Shown in pieces: positions 1-8,866 of a stretch of 64,000 nucleotides of DNA; position 1 is the stretch's first letter, and each line of letters opens with the position of its first letter. This DNA comes from Limnobacter sp. SAORIC-580 (lineage in GTDB: Bacteria > Pseudomonadota > Gammaproteobacteria > Burkholderiales > Burkholderiaceae_B). Under the pieces are notes generated by a model. It saw only the letters and a program-made list of their open reading frames with translations, was not told the origin of the DNA and ran no database searches. The stretch lies in contig NZ_CP053084.1 in the NCBI RefSeq assembly GCF_013004065.1, positions 2,294,001 through 2,358,000 on the forward strand, written 5' to 3'. The position numbers and the translations under genes were made by a program.

Positions 1-2
1 TT

Positions 3-371
3 GCATTCGTGGTCAGCGAATTTGGCATGACCGAAGGGATTGTCACCATCGATGATGTGCTGTCCAGCGTGGTGGGTGACATGATGCCCATGATGGACAC
101 CCCCGAAGAAGCACTGGCTGTGAAACGCGAGGACGGATCATGGTTGCTCGATGGACTTTTACCCATCGACGAAATGAAAACAAAACTGGGCATTCGCGGC
201 TTGCCCCAGGAAGACTTGGGCAACTTCCACACCGTCGGTGGGTTCGTATTGGCCTCGTTGGGTCGAATCCCGAAAAAAACCGAGAAATTCGACTGGAACA
301 ACTGGCGATTTGAAGTGGTGGACGTAGACAGAAATCGGGTAGACCAAGTACTGGCCACTCCCAACAAATGA
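3..371 (+). CDS. CorC/HlyC-family (CNNM-like) protein, C-terminal part (partial)
   Basis: The 5' end is cut by the window edge and the frame is open from base 3. The visible part begins in the end of a CBS-type domain (VVSEFGMTEGIVTIDDVL, matching the usual 'VDEYGGxxGLVTxEDxLE' pattern) and continues into a CorC_HlyC transporter-associated domain (GLLPIDEMKTKLGI ... TVGGFVLASLGRIPK ... FEVVDVDRNRVDQVL). In full-length members a DUF21 membrane domain precedes the CBS pair; these proteins are linked to Mg/Co efflux or membrane integrity. Only the cytosolic end is present, so the membrane part cannot be verified. The gene ends at TGA 369-371, 55 bp before the next gene on the same strand. Confidence 0.85.
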   Translation, partial: AFVVSEFGMTEGIVTIDDVLSSVVGDMMPMMDTPEEALAVKREDGSWLLDGLLPIDEMKTKLGIRGLPQEDLGNFHTVGGFVLASLGRIPKKTEKFDWNNWRFEVVDVDRNRVDQVLATPNK

Positions 372-426
372 ACTTTCCCGGGTTTGGCGGCACTCAGATT
401 TCACATTTGCTTCGCCCCGCCCCTCA

Positions 427-2160
427 ATGCCGCAGTTGTCGCCAACATCAAACAGCCATTTTTTTTCACCATCAGGTTCAGTCACAGAAAGCCAAACAAG
501 TCATCGTGATGCAGCTGTAGTTAAAGCGGGGTCCAGCTGCTGGATTCCTCTCAAAGAATCTACATTGGGCTTAAAGTACCCCCAGCTGAACGGCGCATCT
601 GAAACACCCCATGGAGAATGGGGCTGTGATGGTGGCGCTGGCCTGTGCATGCTCAAGCCCGATGATTCTGGCAGGTGTTCGATCCTGCTTCTGAAAAATG
701 CGCAGGGCACACACGATGAAGGGCTATGGAGCGTCCCCGGGGGCGCAATAGAAAGAATTGCGCACACCAACAAACCCGAAGACCCATTGCACTGTGCACT
801 GCGCGAAACACTGGAGGAAGTTTATCGACTGCCCAACGGTCAGGTGTGGACTAACCCGATTGTGCTGCGCAACGCGCACACTGGTTTTACTTATCGTCTA
901 TTCTTGTGCCTCTTGCCGACAAACAGTCAATGGAACCCGAGCATTCGTGCTGAACACAATGCCTATTCATGGCAAGCCCTTGAGCAGGCCGCGCATACGT
1001 CCGAATTGCATCCGGGTGTTCGATGTGCGCTTGATCACATGGCGCAGCAGTGGGCCACGGCAATCCAGAACCAGCCCCTCTCATTTGCAGTCAATGCCAC
1101 ACCCAACACAAACCCGCTTTACATTACAGAGGCACAGTTTGCCTTGCGCAATCTCGAAACTCCTGTGTCGTCGTCCGTCGAAGCCAGCCTCGCGCAAGCC
1201 CTACCCTCTGAAACTCAGGCTTTAATTGAACATGCGGAAGCTCCGACCAGGGTTTGGTTAAGTCAACATCCAAATCAGCTTCCACCCGGATGGGATCAGG
1301 ACACCATCGACAAGCTGCCGGTAAGTATCCCGGAAATAATCCGCATCGAGGATGAACATTCGAAAAGCCATGTAGTGGCCTACCACGCATTTGCGGACAG
1401 TCTTTTGCCAGGGCACTGGACCGGCGAAGTGCTGATGAAAGCGCTTTGCAAACACGAAAGCGCAGGAATACGAGAAAACCTGAACCACTTAAGCTGGCAC
1501 CGAAACCCGTTTGAAATCAACAAAAATCGAGGCCGCGACGTTCACAACCTGATGGAACACACCACCAACCACCCCTCCAGAGACAATGGCGATGTGGGGC
1601 GCTTTTCCTTGTTGTCCTGTAATCCAAGCCTGTTTCAGAATACGGATGTCGACGCCATGGAGAGCACCGCAGATTACTTGCACGACGCGATCAACGTGGC
1701 TCCACCCAATCTGAAGGAATGGATTTCTGGCATGTTGCATACCCGCTTCCCCGCCTGCGAAAACGCCCGCATCAACAAAGCCAGCGATGACATTCTCCAC
1801 CTGTGTACCCAAGCGAGCAATGCCTTGCCAACCACAAAAAAAGCAAGCGTCCTGATGCAGGTTTTAATTCCACATGCACTGGTGAACAAGCTTGCTTACA
1901 TATCAGCGAGTAACGGCATCCCCGATTCCGTCAATCCAGATACCCTGAACACCCTTGTAAAACTGAAAACACCGCACACCAACCAAGAAGTGCCCAATGC
2001 CCGCAGTCTGCAAATTCGCCTGCTTGCATCCACCCTACAAGATCCCAAGGTCGCCCCTCATTTGAAGGTCAATTTGTTCAGCCGGTACACCTCGTCGCAA
2101 CAAGGGGCAATTAAGTCCAGAATTAATGACATCATCCAGGGCTTGCACAGTGATTCATGA
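427..2160 (+). CDS. Nudix-domain protein with a large uncharacterised C-terminal region
   Basis: 577 aa. Residues about 65-205 form a Nudix hydrolase fold: PGGAIER at 104-110, then RETLEEV at 126-132. The key spacing E-x7-R-E-x2-E-E is intact (E118, R126, E127, E130, E131), but the loop between the glycines and E118 is about six residues longer than usual, and the glycine after EE is Tyr. Nudix enzymes cleave nucleoside diphosphate-X bonds. Residues 210-577 match no family I recognise: no membrane segment, no repeats, mostly helical-looking, with a Cys/His-bearing stretch near 385-425. No clear Shine-Dalgarno precedes the ATG at 427, so the first ~60 residues are uncertain. The end overlaps the downstream phosphatase gene by 35 bp, suggesting co-expression. 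Substrate unknown. Confidence 0.75.
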   Translation: MPQLSPTSNSHFFSPSGSVTESQTSHRDAAVVKAGSSCWIPLKESTLGLKYPQLNGASETPHGEWGCDGGAGLCMLKPDDSGRCSILLLKNAQGTHDEGLWSVPGGAIERIAHTNKPEDPLHCALRETLEEVYRLPNGQVWTNPIVLRNAHTGFTYRLFLCLLPTNSQWNPSIRAEHNAYSWQALEQAAHTSELHPGVRCALDHMAQQWATAIQNQPLSFAVNATPNTNPLYITEAQFALRNLETPVSSSVEASLAQALPSETQALIEHAEAPTRVWLSQHPNQLPPGWDQDTIDKLPVSIPEIIRIEDEHSKSHVVAYHAFADSLLPGHWTGEVLMKALCKHESAGIRENLNHLSWHRNPFEINKNRGRDVHNLMEHTTNHPSRDNGDVGRFSLLSCNPSLFQNTDVDAMESTADYLHDAINVAPPNLKEWISGMLHTRFPACENARINKASDDILHLCTQASNALPTTKKASVLMQVLIPHALVNKLAYISASNGIPDSVNPDTLNTLVKLKTPHTNQEVPNARSLQIRLLASTLQDPKVAPHLKVNLFSRYTSSQQGAIKSRINDIIQGLHSDS

Positions 2161-2581
2161 AGTACGTCCCAATCTGTGGATTGGTTCACTGCAGGGCGCC
2201 AGCGAAGCACTTCAAAAACCACACTCGTCATTTACTCATGCGGTCAGCTGCATCGAAATTTGCCCGAGGCTTCGGCAGGGAATTGTTCAGTTGCACATTC
2301 CAGTGAGCGACAACCCTGACGAGTCACTGCTTGCTCACTTCCAAACCGTGTGTGAATTTATCAACCAGGCACACCAAAACCAAGGCAAGGTAATCGTGCA
2401 CTGCGAACAGGGAATCAGCAGATCAGCTGCCCTGATTGCAGCACACCTTATTCAGCACGAAGACATGAATGTCAAACAGGCCCTGCTCGCGGTTTACTCA
2501 GCCAAACCGGCTGCAAAGGTCAACCCATGGTTTGTTCGAGACCTGGTCGATTGGCACCAGCACCATGTGTTGAACAGTTAA
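2126..2581 (+). CDS. Dual-specificity (eukaryotic-like) protein phosphatase
   Basis: 151 aa, a nearly minimal DSP/Cdc14-like cysteine phosphatase. The P-loop VHCEQGISRSA (residues 91-101) is the HC-x5-R-S signature, with C93 as nucleophile and R99 binding phosphate. D62 in SDNPDES lies 31 residues upstream, where the general acid of VHR-type enzymes sits. The N-terminal EVRPNLWIGSLQGA matches the usual DSP start. It overlaps the Nudix gene by 35 bp. ATG 2126 is listed; GTG 2150 gives a protein starting closer to the domain, and neither has a strong ribosome site. The protein is predicted cytosolic. The substrate could be phospho-Tyr/Ser/Thr, a nucleotide or an RNA end; sequence alone does not decide. 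Confidence 0.85.
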   Translation: MTSSRACTVIHEVRPNLWIGSLQGASEALQKPHSSFTHAVSCIEICPRLRQGIVQLHIPVSDNPDESLLAHFQTVCEFINQAHQNQGKVIVHCEQGISRSAALIAAHLIQHEDMNVKQALLAVYSAKPAAKVNPWFVRDLVDWHQHHVLNS

Positions 2582-2591
2582 GCACATCCGC

Positions 2592-3524
2592 TCATACCTC
2601 AGAGCGGACCAAACCCTTGGGCATTGGAAAGGCAATATTTTCTTCCACGCCTTCCATGTTTCGAACAGACAAAGCACCCCATTCTTTCAGGCGCTTCACC
2701 ACACCCTGCACAAGGTGCTCAGGCGCTGAGGCACCCGCAGTCAAGCCTATGTGTTTCACACCGTCGAACCAGTCTCGCTCCAGGCTGTCCGCATTTTCAA
2801 TCAGCTTGGCTGGCACACCCAACTTCTCGGCCACTTCGCGCAAGCGATTGGAATTGGAGCTGCTTGGGCTGCCCACCACCAACACCAAATCAACCTGGCG
2901 CGCCATAAACTTGACAGCGTCCTGGCGGTTTTGCGTGGCATAGCAAATGTCTGCTTTCTTCGGCTCGCGGATATCGGGAAATTTTGCTTTCAGCGCCGTG
3001 ATTACCTTGGAAGCATCGTCCACGCTTAACGTGGTTTGGGTCACCAAAGCCAGTTGCGTACCCGCTGCAATATTCAGCTTGGCCACGTCCTCCTCGGTTT
3101 CCACCAGGTAAATGCCGTCTTTCACCTGTCCCATCGTGCCTTCCACCTCGGGGTGGCCTTCGTGACCAATCATGATGATCTCGCAACCCTGTGCGCGCAT
3201 TTTGCTGACTTCTACATGCACTTTCGTAACCAGTGGGCATGTGGCATCAAACACTTTCAAGCCCAGGCTTTCCGCTTGGGTGCGAACATCTTGCGACACA
3301 CCATGGGCGGAAAACACAACTGTGGAGCCGGTGGGCACATCTTCCAGCTCATCAACAAATATTGCGCCCTTGCCGCGCAAATCTTCGACCACCGTTTTGT
3401 TGTGAACAATTTCATGCTTCACATAAATGGGTGAACCGAATTGCTGCAACGCGCGTTCCACAATTTCAATGGCACGGTCTACACCTGCGCAAAAACCGCG
3501 TGGTTGGGCCAGGCTAATTTCCAT
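2592..3524 (-). CDS. ispH: 4-hydroxy-3-methylbut-2-enyl diphosphate reductase
   Basis: Last step of the MEP isoprenoid pathway: a [4Fe-4S] enzyme making IPP and DMAPP from HMBPP. From ATG 3524 the protein starts [19 protein letters not shown], aligning C12 with the first cluster cysteine of the family; the other cysteines are in DATCPLV and [10 protein letters not shown]. The longer reading from GTG 3530 adds only two residues. GAGGTG lies just before the ATG. 310 aa, normal length. It lies 8 nt downstream of fkpB on the same strand, the common fkpB-ispH operon of proteobacteria. Other MEP-pathway genes in the window are dxs, with ispA downstream in isoprenoid synthesis. Confidence 0.97.
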   Translation of the reverse strand: MEISLAQPRGFCAGVDRAIEIVERALQQFGSPIYVKHEIVHNKTVVEDLRGKGAIFVDELEDVPTGSTVVFSAHGVSQDVRTQAESLGLKVFDATCPLVTKVHVEVSKMRAQGCEIIMIGHEGHPEVEGTMGQVKDGIYLVETEEDVAKLNIAAGTQLALVTQTTLSVDDASKVITALKAKFPDIREPKKADICYATQNRQDAVKFMARQVDLVLVVGSPSSSNSNRLREVAEKLGVPAKLIENADSLERDWFDGVKHIGLTAGASAPEHLVQGVVKRLKEWGALSVRNMEGVEENIAFPMPKGLVRSEV

Positions 3525-3531
3525 ACTCACC

Positions 3532-3996
3532 TCACAGCACCCCGATCAATTGCACTTCAAAGGTCAGTGCCTTGCCTGCCAAGGGGTGGTTAAAATCAAA
3601 CAAAATATCGTCTTCACGCTCTTCCACCACCGTGCCGGCAAACTGCCCACCATCGGGAGCAGGAAAATGCACAAATTCGCCTGGCTCAAACGTAGTGCCC
3701 TCTTCGGCGTATTTCGACAGCAACGCTTTGCTGACCGGTCGGTACAAATCGGGATTGATGTCACCATAACCGCTGCCTGCGGGCAAAGTGAATATGTCAC
3801 GCTGCCCCGCCTGCATACCAAACAGGCAACGCTCCAAACCCTCAGCCAACTGGCCTGCGCCAATCGACAATGTGGCGGGCTTGTCCTCAAAGGTGGACAC
3901 AATCACCTGCTGGCTGTCAGCCAAGCGAATGCGGTAATGCAGTGTCACGAATGAAGATTCATTTACTACGGGCTTGGGCTGTACTGCATCAGTCAT
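3532..3996 (-). CDS. fkpB: FKBP-type peptidyl-prolyl cis-trans isomerase, SlpA/FkpB type
   Basis: 154 aa. An N-terminal FKBP half ([19 protein letters not shown] ... [20 protein letters not shown]) is followed by the insert-in-flap region and the closing [20 protein letters not shown], typical of SlpA/FkpB proteins. These act as proline isomerases and chaperones in the cytosol. No signal peptide is visible. It is the first gene of a two-gene operon with ispH; the pairing is conserved but its functional meaning is not established. ATG at 3996. Confidence 0.93.
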   Translation of the reverse strand: MTDAVQPKPVVNESSFVTLHYRIRLADSQQVIVSTFEDKPATLSIGAGQLAEGLERCLFGMQAGQRDIFTLPAGSGYGDINPDLYRPVSKALLSKYAEEGTTFEPGEFVHFPAPDGGQFAGTVVEEREDDILFDFNHPLAGKALTFEVQLIGVL

Positions 3997-4166
3997 GTCT
4001 ACATCCTGAATTCATTTCAAAAACGGCTCTATTCTACGCCTTTGGAAGCAGTCAGGCATCCAGAAGCGGGCGTGAATGGTTCGAGTTCGGCCTCACATTG
4101 TGGTAGTAACATGTAGGTGAACACGCAACATTTGCATTAAAAAACGTATTAAGGAGTTTGAAAGCC

Positions 4167-4703
4167 ATGGCATTTAACACAGAGAATCACCCCGGAGTCA
4201 GCCCAACAGTACCGAAGGCCACGCATGGTTTCGTGCTGAATCACAGCATGTTGCGGGTGAAAGACCCTGCCGTCTCACTCGATTTTTACACCCGGGTGTT
4301 GGGTATGCGGGTGCTTCGGAAGCTGGACTTTGCCGAAATGAAGTTTTCGCTGTACTTCCTCGCTCGAGTCACCGAGACCGACGAAATACCCGAAGATGAA
4401 GGCACCCGCACCGCATGGACATTCAGCCAGACTGGCATTCTTGAATTAACCCACAACTGGGGCACTGAAAACGACCCGGATTTCAAATATCACGATGGCA
4501 ATCAGCAGCCACAGGGATTCGGACACATTTGCTTCTCCGTACCCGATCTGGCGGCTGCTGTTCACTGGTTTGACGAAAATCAGGTTTCCTATGTGAAACG
4601 TCCCGAACAAGGCAAGATGAAAAACGTGGCCTTCATCAAAGATCCCGACGGCTACTGGATCGAAATTGTGCAGTCCTCGCTGTTAAACAAACTGGGAACT
4701 TGA
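4167..4703 (+). CDS. gloA: Lactoylglutathione lyase (glyoxalase I), long zinc-type form
   Basis: Isomerises the methylglyoxal-glutathione hemithioacetal to S-lactoylglutathione. ATG 4167 is chosen because AAGGAG at 4151-4156 sits 10 nt upstream; the in-frame TTG at 4158 abuts that site. 178 aa with the two glyoxalase beta-alpha-beta-beta-beta modules: SMLRVKDPAVSLDFYTRVLGM and FGHICFSVPDL. Likely metal ligands are H26, E93 (ILELTHNWG), H120 and E166 (DPDGYWIEIV). The extra segments around 65-85 and 100-115 match the longer human/zinc-dependent class rather than the short E. coli nickel class. A hairpin terminator follows at once. Confidence 0.93.
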   Translation: MAFNTENHPGVSPTVPKATHGFVLNHSMLRVKDPAVSLDFYTRVLGMRVLRKLDFAEMKFSLYFLARVTETDEIPEDEGTRTAWTFSQTGILELTHNWGTENDPDFKYHDGNQQPQGFGHICFSVPDLAAAVHWFDENQVSYVKRPEQGKMKNVAFIKDPDGYWIEIVQSSLLNKLGT

Positions 4704-4710
4704 CCTGGTC

Positions 4711-4746
4711 GAAAGCCACTTAGTGGCTTTCAGGTTCAATTTTTCA
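4711..4746 (+). terminator. Rho-independent terminator of gloA
   Basis: A perfect 9-bp stem (GAAAGCCAC at 4711-4719 and GTGGCTTTC at 4723-4731) with a TTA loop, followed by a T-rich stretch at 4735-4745. It lies between gloA and radC, and its tail reaches the radC start codon, so radC is probably read from its own promoter or by leakage. Confidence 0.7.
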
Positions 4747-5444
4747 TGAGCATTCAAAGCTGGCCCAAACACGACCGCCCACGAGAGCGGCTGATCAAAC
4801 AAGGGGCTCAGGCGCTTTCTGATGCCGAATTGCTTGCCATTTTCCTGCGCACAGGCCTCCCGGGAAAAAGCGCCGTGGACTTGGCCCGCGAAATGATCAG
4901 CCAGTTCGGTGGCCTGCAAAACCTGAACCGTGTTTCCCTGGCTGAATGGGTCCAAATTCGCGGCCTCGGCGAAGCAAAATACGCCCAACTGCGCGCCTGC
5001 CTTGAAATGGCCAAACGCTGCCTAAGTCATCAACTAAGCCATGAATTGCAGGAAACACCACACGGCATGCTTGCCTCTCCCGATCTGTTTGAACAGTTTG
5101 TGCGCGCACAAATCGGCTTAAGCGAAATTGAACATTTTCTGGTGATTGCCCTGGACAGCCAATTGAAAGTACTAGACCACAAAATACTTTCCAGCGGCAC
5201 CGTGAACAAAACTGTGGTTTTTCCGCGTGAAGTGCTTAAATTTGCCATACAAACTAATGCACCCCGCATCATGATGGCGCACAATCACCCCAGCGACTGC
5301 TGCACTCCCAGCAGCGCAGACGACCGGCTAACCCGCGAGCTTTCATCGGCCTTGGCATTGGTTGACATTGAATTGGTAGACCATTTGGTGGTTGGCCCCA
5401 ACTGTGGTTACTCCTACCGACTGCACAATCGCCCACCTTTTTAA
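4746..5444 (+). CDS. radC: RadC family JAB/MPN-domain protein
   Basis: 232 aa. Helix-hairpin-helix-like N-terminal region (residues 1-100, with IRGLGEAKYAQLRA) then a JAMM metalloprotease-like domain. The zinc motif is AHNHPSD ... SSADD with H179, H181 and D192; the usual HPSG glycine is Asp here. The family was named for DNA repair, but its role in repair is not supported and the biochemical function is unknown. No good Shine-Dalgarno precedes ATG 4746; AGG at 4732-4734 is the only candidate and lies in the preceding terminator. Confidence 0.92.
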   Translation: MSIQSWPKHDRPRERLIKQGAQALSDAELLAIFLRTGLPGKSAVDLAREMISQFGGLQNLNRVSLAEWVQIRGLGEAKYAQLRACLEMAKRCLSHQLSHELQETPHGMLASPDLFEQFVRAQIGLSEIEHFLVIALDSQLKVLDHKILSSGTVNKTVVFPREVLKFAIQTNAPRIMMAHNHPSDCCTPSSADDRLTRELSSALALVDIELVDHLVVGPNCGYSYRLHNRPPF

Positions 5445-5580
5445 GTTTTTCCGCAAAAAAGGCTGGGCAAAAGAATAGTAATTGGTTACAATCTTGGACT
5501 TCGCCGCAAATCCATGGCTTTTCAATTCATGCCGTGTGGTTTTGCAGATACACTAATTTGCTGAATTTTTTGGGGTCATC

Positions 5581-5814
5581 ATGGCTCGCGTATGTCAAGT
5601 AACGGGTAAGCGCCCGATGGTTGGAAACAAAGTTTCCCATGCCAACAACAAAACAAAACGTCGTTTTCTGCCCAACTTGCAGTCACGCAAGTTCTGGGTT
5701 GAAAGCGAAAACCGCTGGGTTCGCCTGCGTCTAACTAATAACGCCCTGCGCACTATCGACAAAAACGGCATTGATGCTGTTTTGGCCGATCTTCGTGCAC
5801 GTGGCGAAATCTAA
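5581..5814 (+). CDS. rpmB: 50S ribosomal protein L28
   Basis: 77 aa starting [26 protein letters not shown], the characteristic L28 N-terminus, rich in Lys/Arg throughout. A component of the large ribosomal subunit. It is followed after 13 bp by rpmG, the usual rpmB-rpmG operon, and the pair ends at a terminator at 6024-6054. The 136 bp upstream of the ATG must carry the promoter. Confidence 0.97.
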   Translation: MARVCQVTGKRPMVGNKVSHANNKTKRRFLPNLQSRKFWVESENRWVRLRLTNNALRTIDKNGIDAVLADLRARGEI

Positions 5815-5827
5815 GCAGGAGTAAATC

Positions 5828-5995
5828 ATGGCTAAAGGTGGTCGCGAAAAAATCAAACTCGAATCTTCTGCTGGTACTGGTCACTTCTACACCACGACCA
5901 AGAACAAGCGCACGAAGCCCGAGAAAATTGAAATCATGAAATACGATCCAGTGGTTCGTAAGCATGTGTCATACAAAGAAACCAAGCTGAAGTAA
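5828..5995 (+). CDS. rpmG: 50S ribosomal protein L33
   Basis: 55 aa, reading [18 protein letters not shown] and ending with the family tail [10 protein letters not shown]. It lacks the CxxC zinc pairs of the zinc-binding L33 paralogues, so this is the zinc-independent form. AGGAG lies at 5817-5821, 6 nt before the ATG. Second gene of the rpmB-rpmG operon. Confidence 0.97.
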   Translation: MAKGGREKIKLESSAGTGHFYTTTKNKRTKPEKIEIMKYDPVVRKHVSYKETKLK

Positions 5996-6023
5996 CTCAA
6001 CCTACTTCGCTGTTTCTACAGAG

Positions 6024-6056
6024 ACCCGCTACTGAAATTCAGAGCGGGTTTTTTAT
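6024..6056 (+). terminator. Rho-independent terminator of rpmB-rpmG
   Basis: ACCCGCT (6024-6030) pairs with AGCGGGT (6043-6049), loop of 12 nt, followed by a run of T at 6049-6054. Confidence 0.85.
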
Positions 6057-6121
6057 TGGCCACTGCTTCGGCGAGGCTTAATAGTTGATGTAGATGTGGC
6101 TTGGCTGATTTGCAAACTACC

Positions 6122-6156
6122 CACAAAAAAAGCCGCTGATTCTCACCAGCGGCTTT
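6122..6156 (-). terminator. Rho-independent terminator of the desaturase gene
   Basis: AAAGCCGCTG (6129-6138) pairs with CAGCGGCTTT (6147-6156). Read on the minus strand the stem is followed by a run of seven T, 23 nt after the desaturase stop codon. Confidence 0.85.
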
Positions 6157-6178
6157 CATCCATCAAACAACTTTCAAA

Positions 6179-7372
6179 TTACGCCGCGTAGCGACGAATC
6201 CGAATCGACATGTCTTCCAGCCAACGAATACCGCTTTGCTCAGCACGCTCGCACCAGGCTTGCAACTGAACCAGCATTTGCTCACGGCTCAAATTGGTTT
6301 TTTCCCAGATCTGCCGAAGCTCGGCGCGCATTTCAACCAAAGTGTTGATCATCTTGGACTGGGCACACAGTTGGGCCAGCTCGGCGCGCTGAACATCGCA
6401 CAGCTTGCTTTCATCAATCGACAACAGCTTGGTGCCTTTGGCCAACACCTTGCGCTCTTGCGCGTTGGCAGCTTTCTGCCTCAGTGCAGTCACCTCAGAA
6501 CGGAAAGCCTTGCGCATGGAACTGGCATAGCGAGCCATCACATCGTAACGGTGGTTCACAACCGCCTGAACAGTCACCAGGCTTAGTACTGGCTTGCTTT
6601 CAGAGGAAAACTTGGGCGACTCGGCCACTTTTTTAACCTTGGCCAAACCAAGGAAGCTGAAAATCTTGATGTACATCCAGCCAATGTCGAACTCATACCA
6701 CTTGTTGCTCAACTTGGCAGAAGTGGCGTGGGTATGGTGGTTGTTGTGCAGCTCTTCGCCGCCGATCAAAATACCGAATGGTGAAATATTGCGGCTTGCA
6801 TCGGGGCAATCGAAGTTGCGGTAGCCCCAGTAATGACCAATTCCATTGATTACACCAGCGGCCAACACAGGAATCCACAACATTTGAATGGCCCAAATAC
6901 TGACACCAGGAAAACCAAACAAAATGAAGCTGAGCACCAAGGTAAAGCCCACACCCTGCCAGGGGAAACGCTCGTACACCTGAAACTCCAGCCAATCGCT
7001 GGGCGTACCGTGGCTGTACTTGGCCAGCGTTTCAGCATTCTTGGATTCTGCACGATACAACTCTGCACCGCGCCAGAATACGGTTTTCAACCCACGGGTT
7101 TGTGGGCTGTGGGGGTCGTCGGGGGTTTCGCACTTGGCATGGTGCTTGCGGTGAATGGCAGCCCATGCGCGGGTGCTCATGCCGGTGGTTAACCACAGCC
7201 ATGCACGGAAGAAATGCGCCAGCGCTGGGTGTACTTCCAAAGCACGGTGAGCCTGGCAACGGTGCAGGTAAACAGTCACCGCCACAATCGTGATGTGGGT
7301 CACGATCAGGGTGTAAATTACCATTTGGCCAATGCTTGCGCCGGTAATGCCCGAGGTCAAAAATTCAATCAT
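6179..7372 (-). CDS. Membrane fatty acid / acyl-CoA desaturase
   Basis: 397 aa from ATG 7372 (GTG 7378 would add two residues). It carries the three histidine boxes of di-iron membrane desaturases: HRCQAH after the first transmembrane segment, HRKHH, and HNNHH near residue 205. Hydrophobic segments lie near residues 10-30, 45-65 and 150-195. Such enzymes introduce double bonds (usually delta-9) into acyl-CoA or phospholipid acyl chains in the inner membrane. The C-terminal ~130 residues are charged and helical, probably cytosolic and longer than in minimal bacterial enzymes. It stands alone, with its own terminator. The exact regiospecificity cannot be read from the sequence. Confidence 0.92.
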   Translation of the reverse strand: MIEFLTSGITGASIGQMVIYTLIVTHITIVAVTVYLHRCQAHRALEVHPALAHFFRAWLWLTTGMSTRAWAAIHRKHHAKCETPDDPHSPQTRGLKTVFWRGAELYRAESKNAETLAKYSHGTPSDWLEFQVYERFPWQGVGFTLVLSFILFGFPGVSIWAIQMLWIPVLAAGVINGIGHYWGYRNFDCPDASRNISPFGILIGGEELHNNHHTHATSAKLSNKWYEFDIGWMYIKIFSFLGLAKVKKVAESPKFSSESKPVLSLVTVQAVVNHRYDVMARYASSMRKAFRSEVTALRQKAANAQERKVLAKGTKLLSIDESKLCDVQRAELAQLCAQSKMINTLVEMRAELRQIWEKTNLSREQMLVQLQAWCERAEQSGIRWLEDMSIRIRRYAA

Positions 7373-7504
7373 ATTCACTAACTCTCAACAGGTCGTATTT
7401 CAAAGGTTACGGCCATCTCAATTTGCTTCTGAAGGAGCCGTATCATATTTTCAGTGTACAAGTGTACTTTTAAAGCCGGAACACATTTGGAATTTATATT
7501 CAGT

Positions 7505-8851
7505 TCAGGCTTTGGAACGTTGTAACACTGCTGCAAAGAAGCCATCGGATTCACCATCCTCTGGCCACAATCGAAGCATGTCGTCAGTCGTGTTCGCCTT
7601 GACAGGCCGCTCTCCGGGGTTCAACACTTCAGTCCAGCGGCGAAGCCGGAATTCCGGATTGCTTTCCAGGAACGCATTGACAATGTCTTCGTTCTCGTCG
7701 CGAAGAACACTGCATGTGATGTAAACGAGCCGACCATCGGGCTTTACCAACTTGGCTGCATGCTCGATGATGGATTTTTGCTTCGCGGTCAATTCTGACA
7801 GACTCTGCAAGTTCTGTCTAAATTTAAGATCCGGGTTACGCCGTAAGGTTCCCATGCCGCTACAAGGTACATCGGTCACGACCCGGTCGGCCTTGCCAAA
7901 ATATTTGTTCAGGCGAGGATCGGCTTCATCATTGATCACCATGGTGTAGAAGTTACTCAATCCCGAGCGAGCCGCACGGGGCTTGAACTTCACCAGGCGT
8001 TTTTCCGAAGTATCCAGCGCCACAATGCGGCCTGTGTTCTTCATCTGCGCGCCAATGGCCAGGGTTTTGCCGCCAGCACCTGCACAAAAATCGATTACAA
8101 GGTCACCCCGGCGCGGGGCCACAAGGCGGCTAACCCACTGACTGCCTGCGTCTTGTACTTCAAAGTAACCTTCCTGAAACACTTCAGTTTTGCCCACGAT
8201 TGGTTTGCCCACGGCGCGCAAACCCTCGGGCAGGCCTTCAATCGGGTTCACTTGAATACCCATATTGGTGAGCGCGGCCAACAAATCTACCGTGCTGGCT
8301 TTCACTGTGTTCACACGCAAGTCAAGCGGCGCGGCACTCAGCACGGCCTGAGAAAAAGACTCCGCGCGATCTTGCCCAAATTGCTCAGCCAGTTTGGTGT
8401 AAAACCACTCAGGCAAACAGGTACGCGCCTCAACACCCAGGTCATCGGCTGAAATATTAATAACCCGGCTTAACCATTCATTGTCAGCCTGCTTGCCTGC
8501 AGACCAAATTTGCTCGGGCGCGCCCGACCACAACAAAGCCAGCTTGGCTTGGCGAACCACAGAGGGGCCTTCGCCCGACTGCGCCAAGTGGTTGATTCGA
8601 TAACGATAACGCAACCAGCAATACACAGCCTCGGCCACCATAGGGCGGTCGCGACCACCCAACTCGGGATGGTCTTTAAAAAACCGGGAAATGGCAGCAT
8701 CTGCTGGGCCTTCAAACTGAGCCAGAAGATCAATCAACTGCGCAACCGTGCTCACCAGGCCATAGCGAGACTGGGCGCCTTGCCGCTCCACTTTGCTATC
8801 GCGCCGTGTGCTGGGTTTGCGAAATGGGGTTTTTTTAGTAGACCCGACCAT
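7505..8851 (-). CDS. RsmB/NOP-family RNA (cytosine-5) methyltransferase
   Basis: 448 aa. An N-terminal helical region (AQLIDLLAQFEGPADAAISRFF, resembling the NusB-like part of RsmB) precedes a SAM-dependent methyltransferase domain: DFCAGAGGKTLAIGAQM (motif I), DVPCSGMGTLRRNPDLKFR (motif IV, with a Cys) and YITCSVLRDENEDIV (motif VI catalytic Cys). The family methylates C5 of cytosine in rRNA or tRNA using two cysteines. AGGA lies 10 nt before ATG 8851. It sits 15 bp downstream of purN on the same strand. It may be a second RsmB-like paralogue; the true rsmB is often near fmt, so the symbol is left blank. Confidence 0.88.
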   Translation of the reverse strand: MVGSTKKTPFRKPSTRRDSKVERQGAQSRYGLVSTVAQLIDLLAQFEGPADAAISRFFKDHPELGGRDRPMVAEAVYCWLRYRYRINHLAQSGEGPSVVRQAKLALLWSGAPEQIWSAGKQADNEWLSRVINISADDLGVEARTCLPEWFYTKLAEQFGQDRAESFSQAVLSAAPLDLRVNTVKASTVDLLAALTNMGIQVNPIEGLPEGLRAVGKPIVGKTEVFQEGYFEVQDAGSQWVSRLVAPRRGDLVIDFCAGAGGKTLAIGAQMKNTGRIVALDTSEKRLVKFKPRAARSGLSNFYTMVINDEADPRLNKYFGKADRVVTDVPCSGMGTLRRNPDLKFRQNLQSLSELTAKQKSIIEHAAKLVKPDGRLVYITCSVLRDENEDIVNAFLESNPEFRLRRWTEVLNPGERPVKANTTDDMLRLWPEDGESDGFFAAVLQRSKA

Positions 8852-8866
8852 ATTGAATGTCCTGTT

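Noticed and set aside
4078..4088. GGTTCGAGTTC resembling a tRNA T-arm
   Set aside because: No matching D-arm, anticodon arm or acceptor stem could be laid out around it.
5445..5580. Possible regulatory leader or riboswitch before rpmB
   Set aside because: No stable conserved fold or known ribosomal-leader motif was apparent; only an ordinary promoter region is needed.
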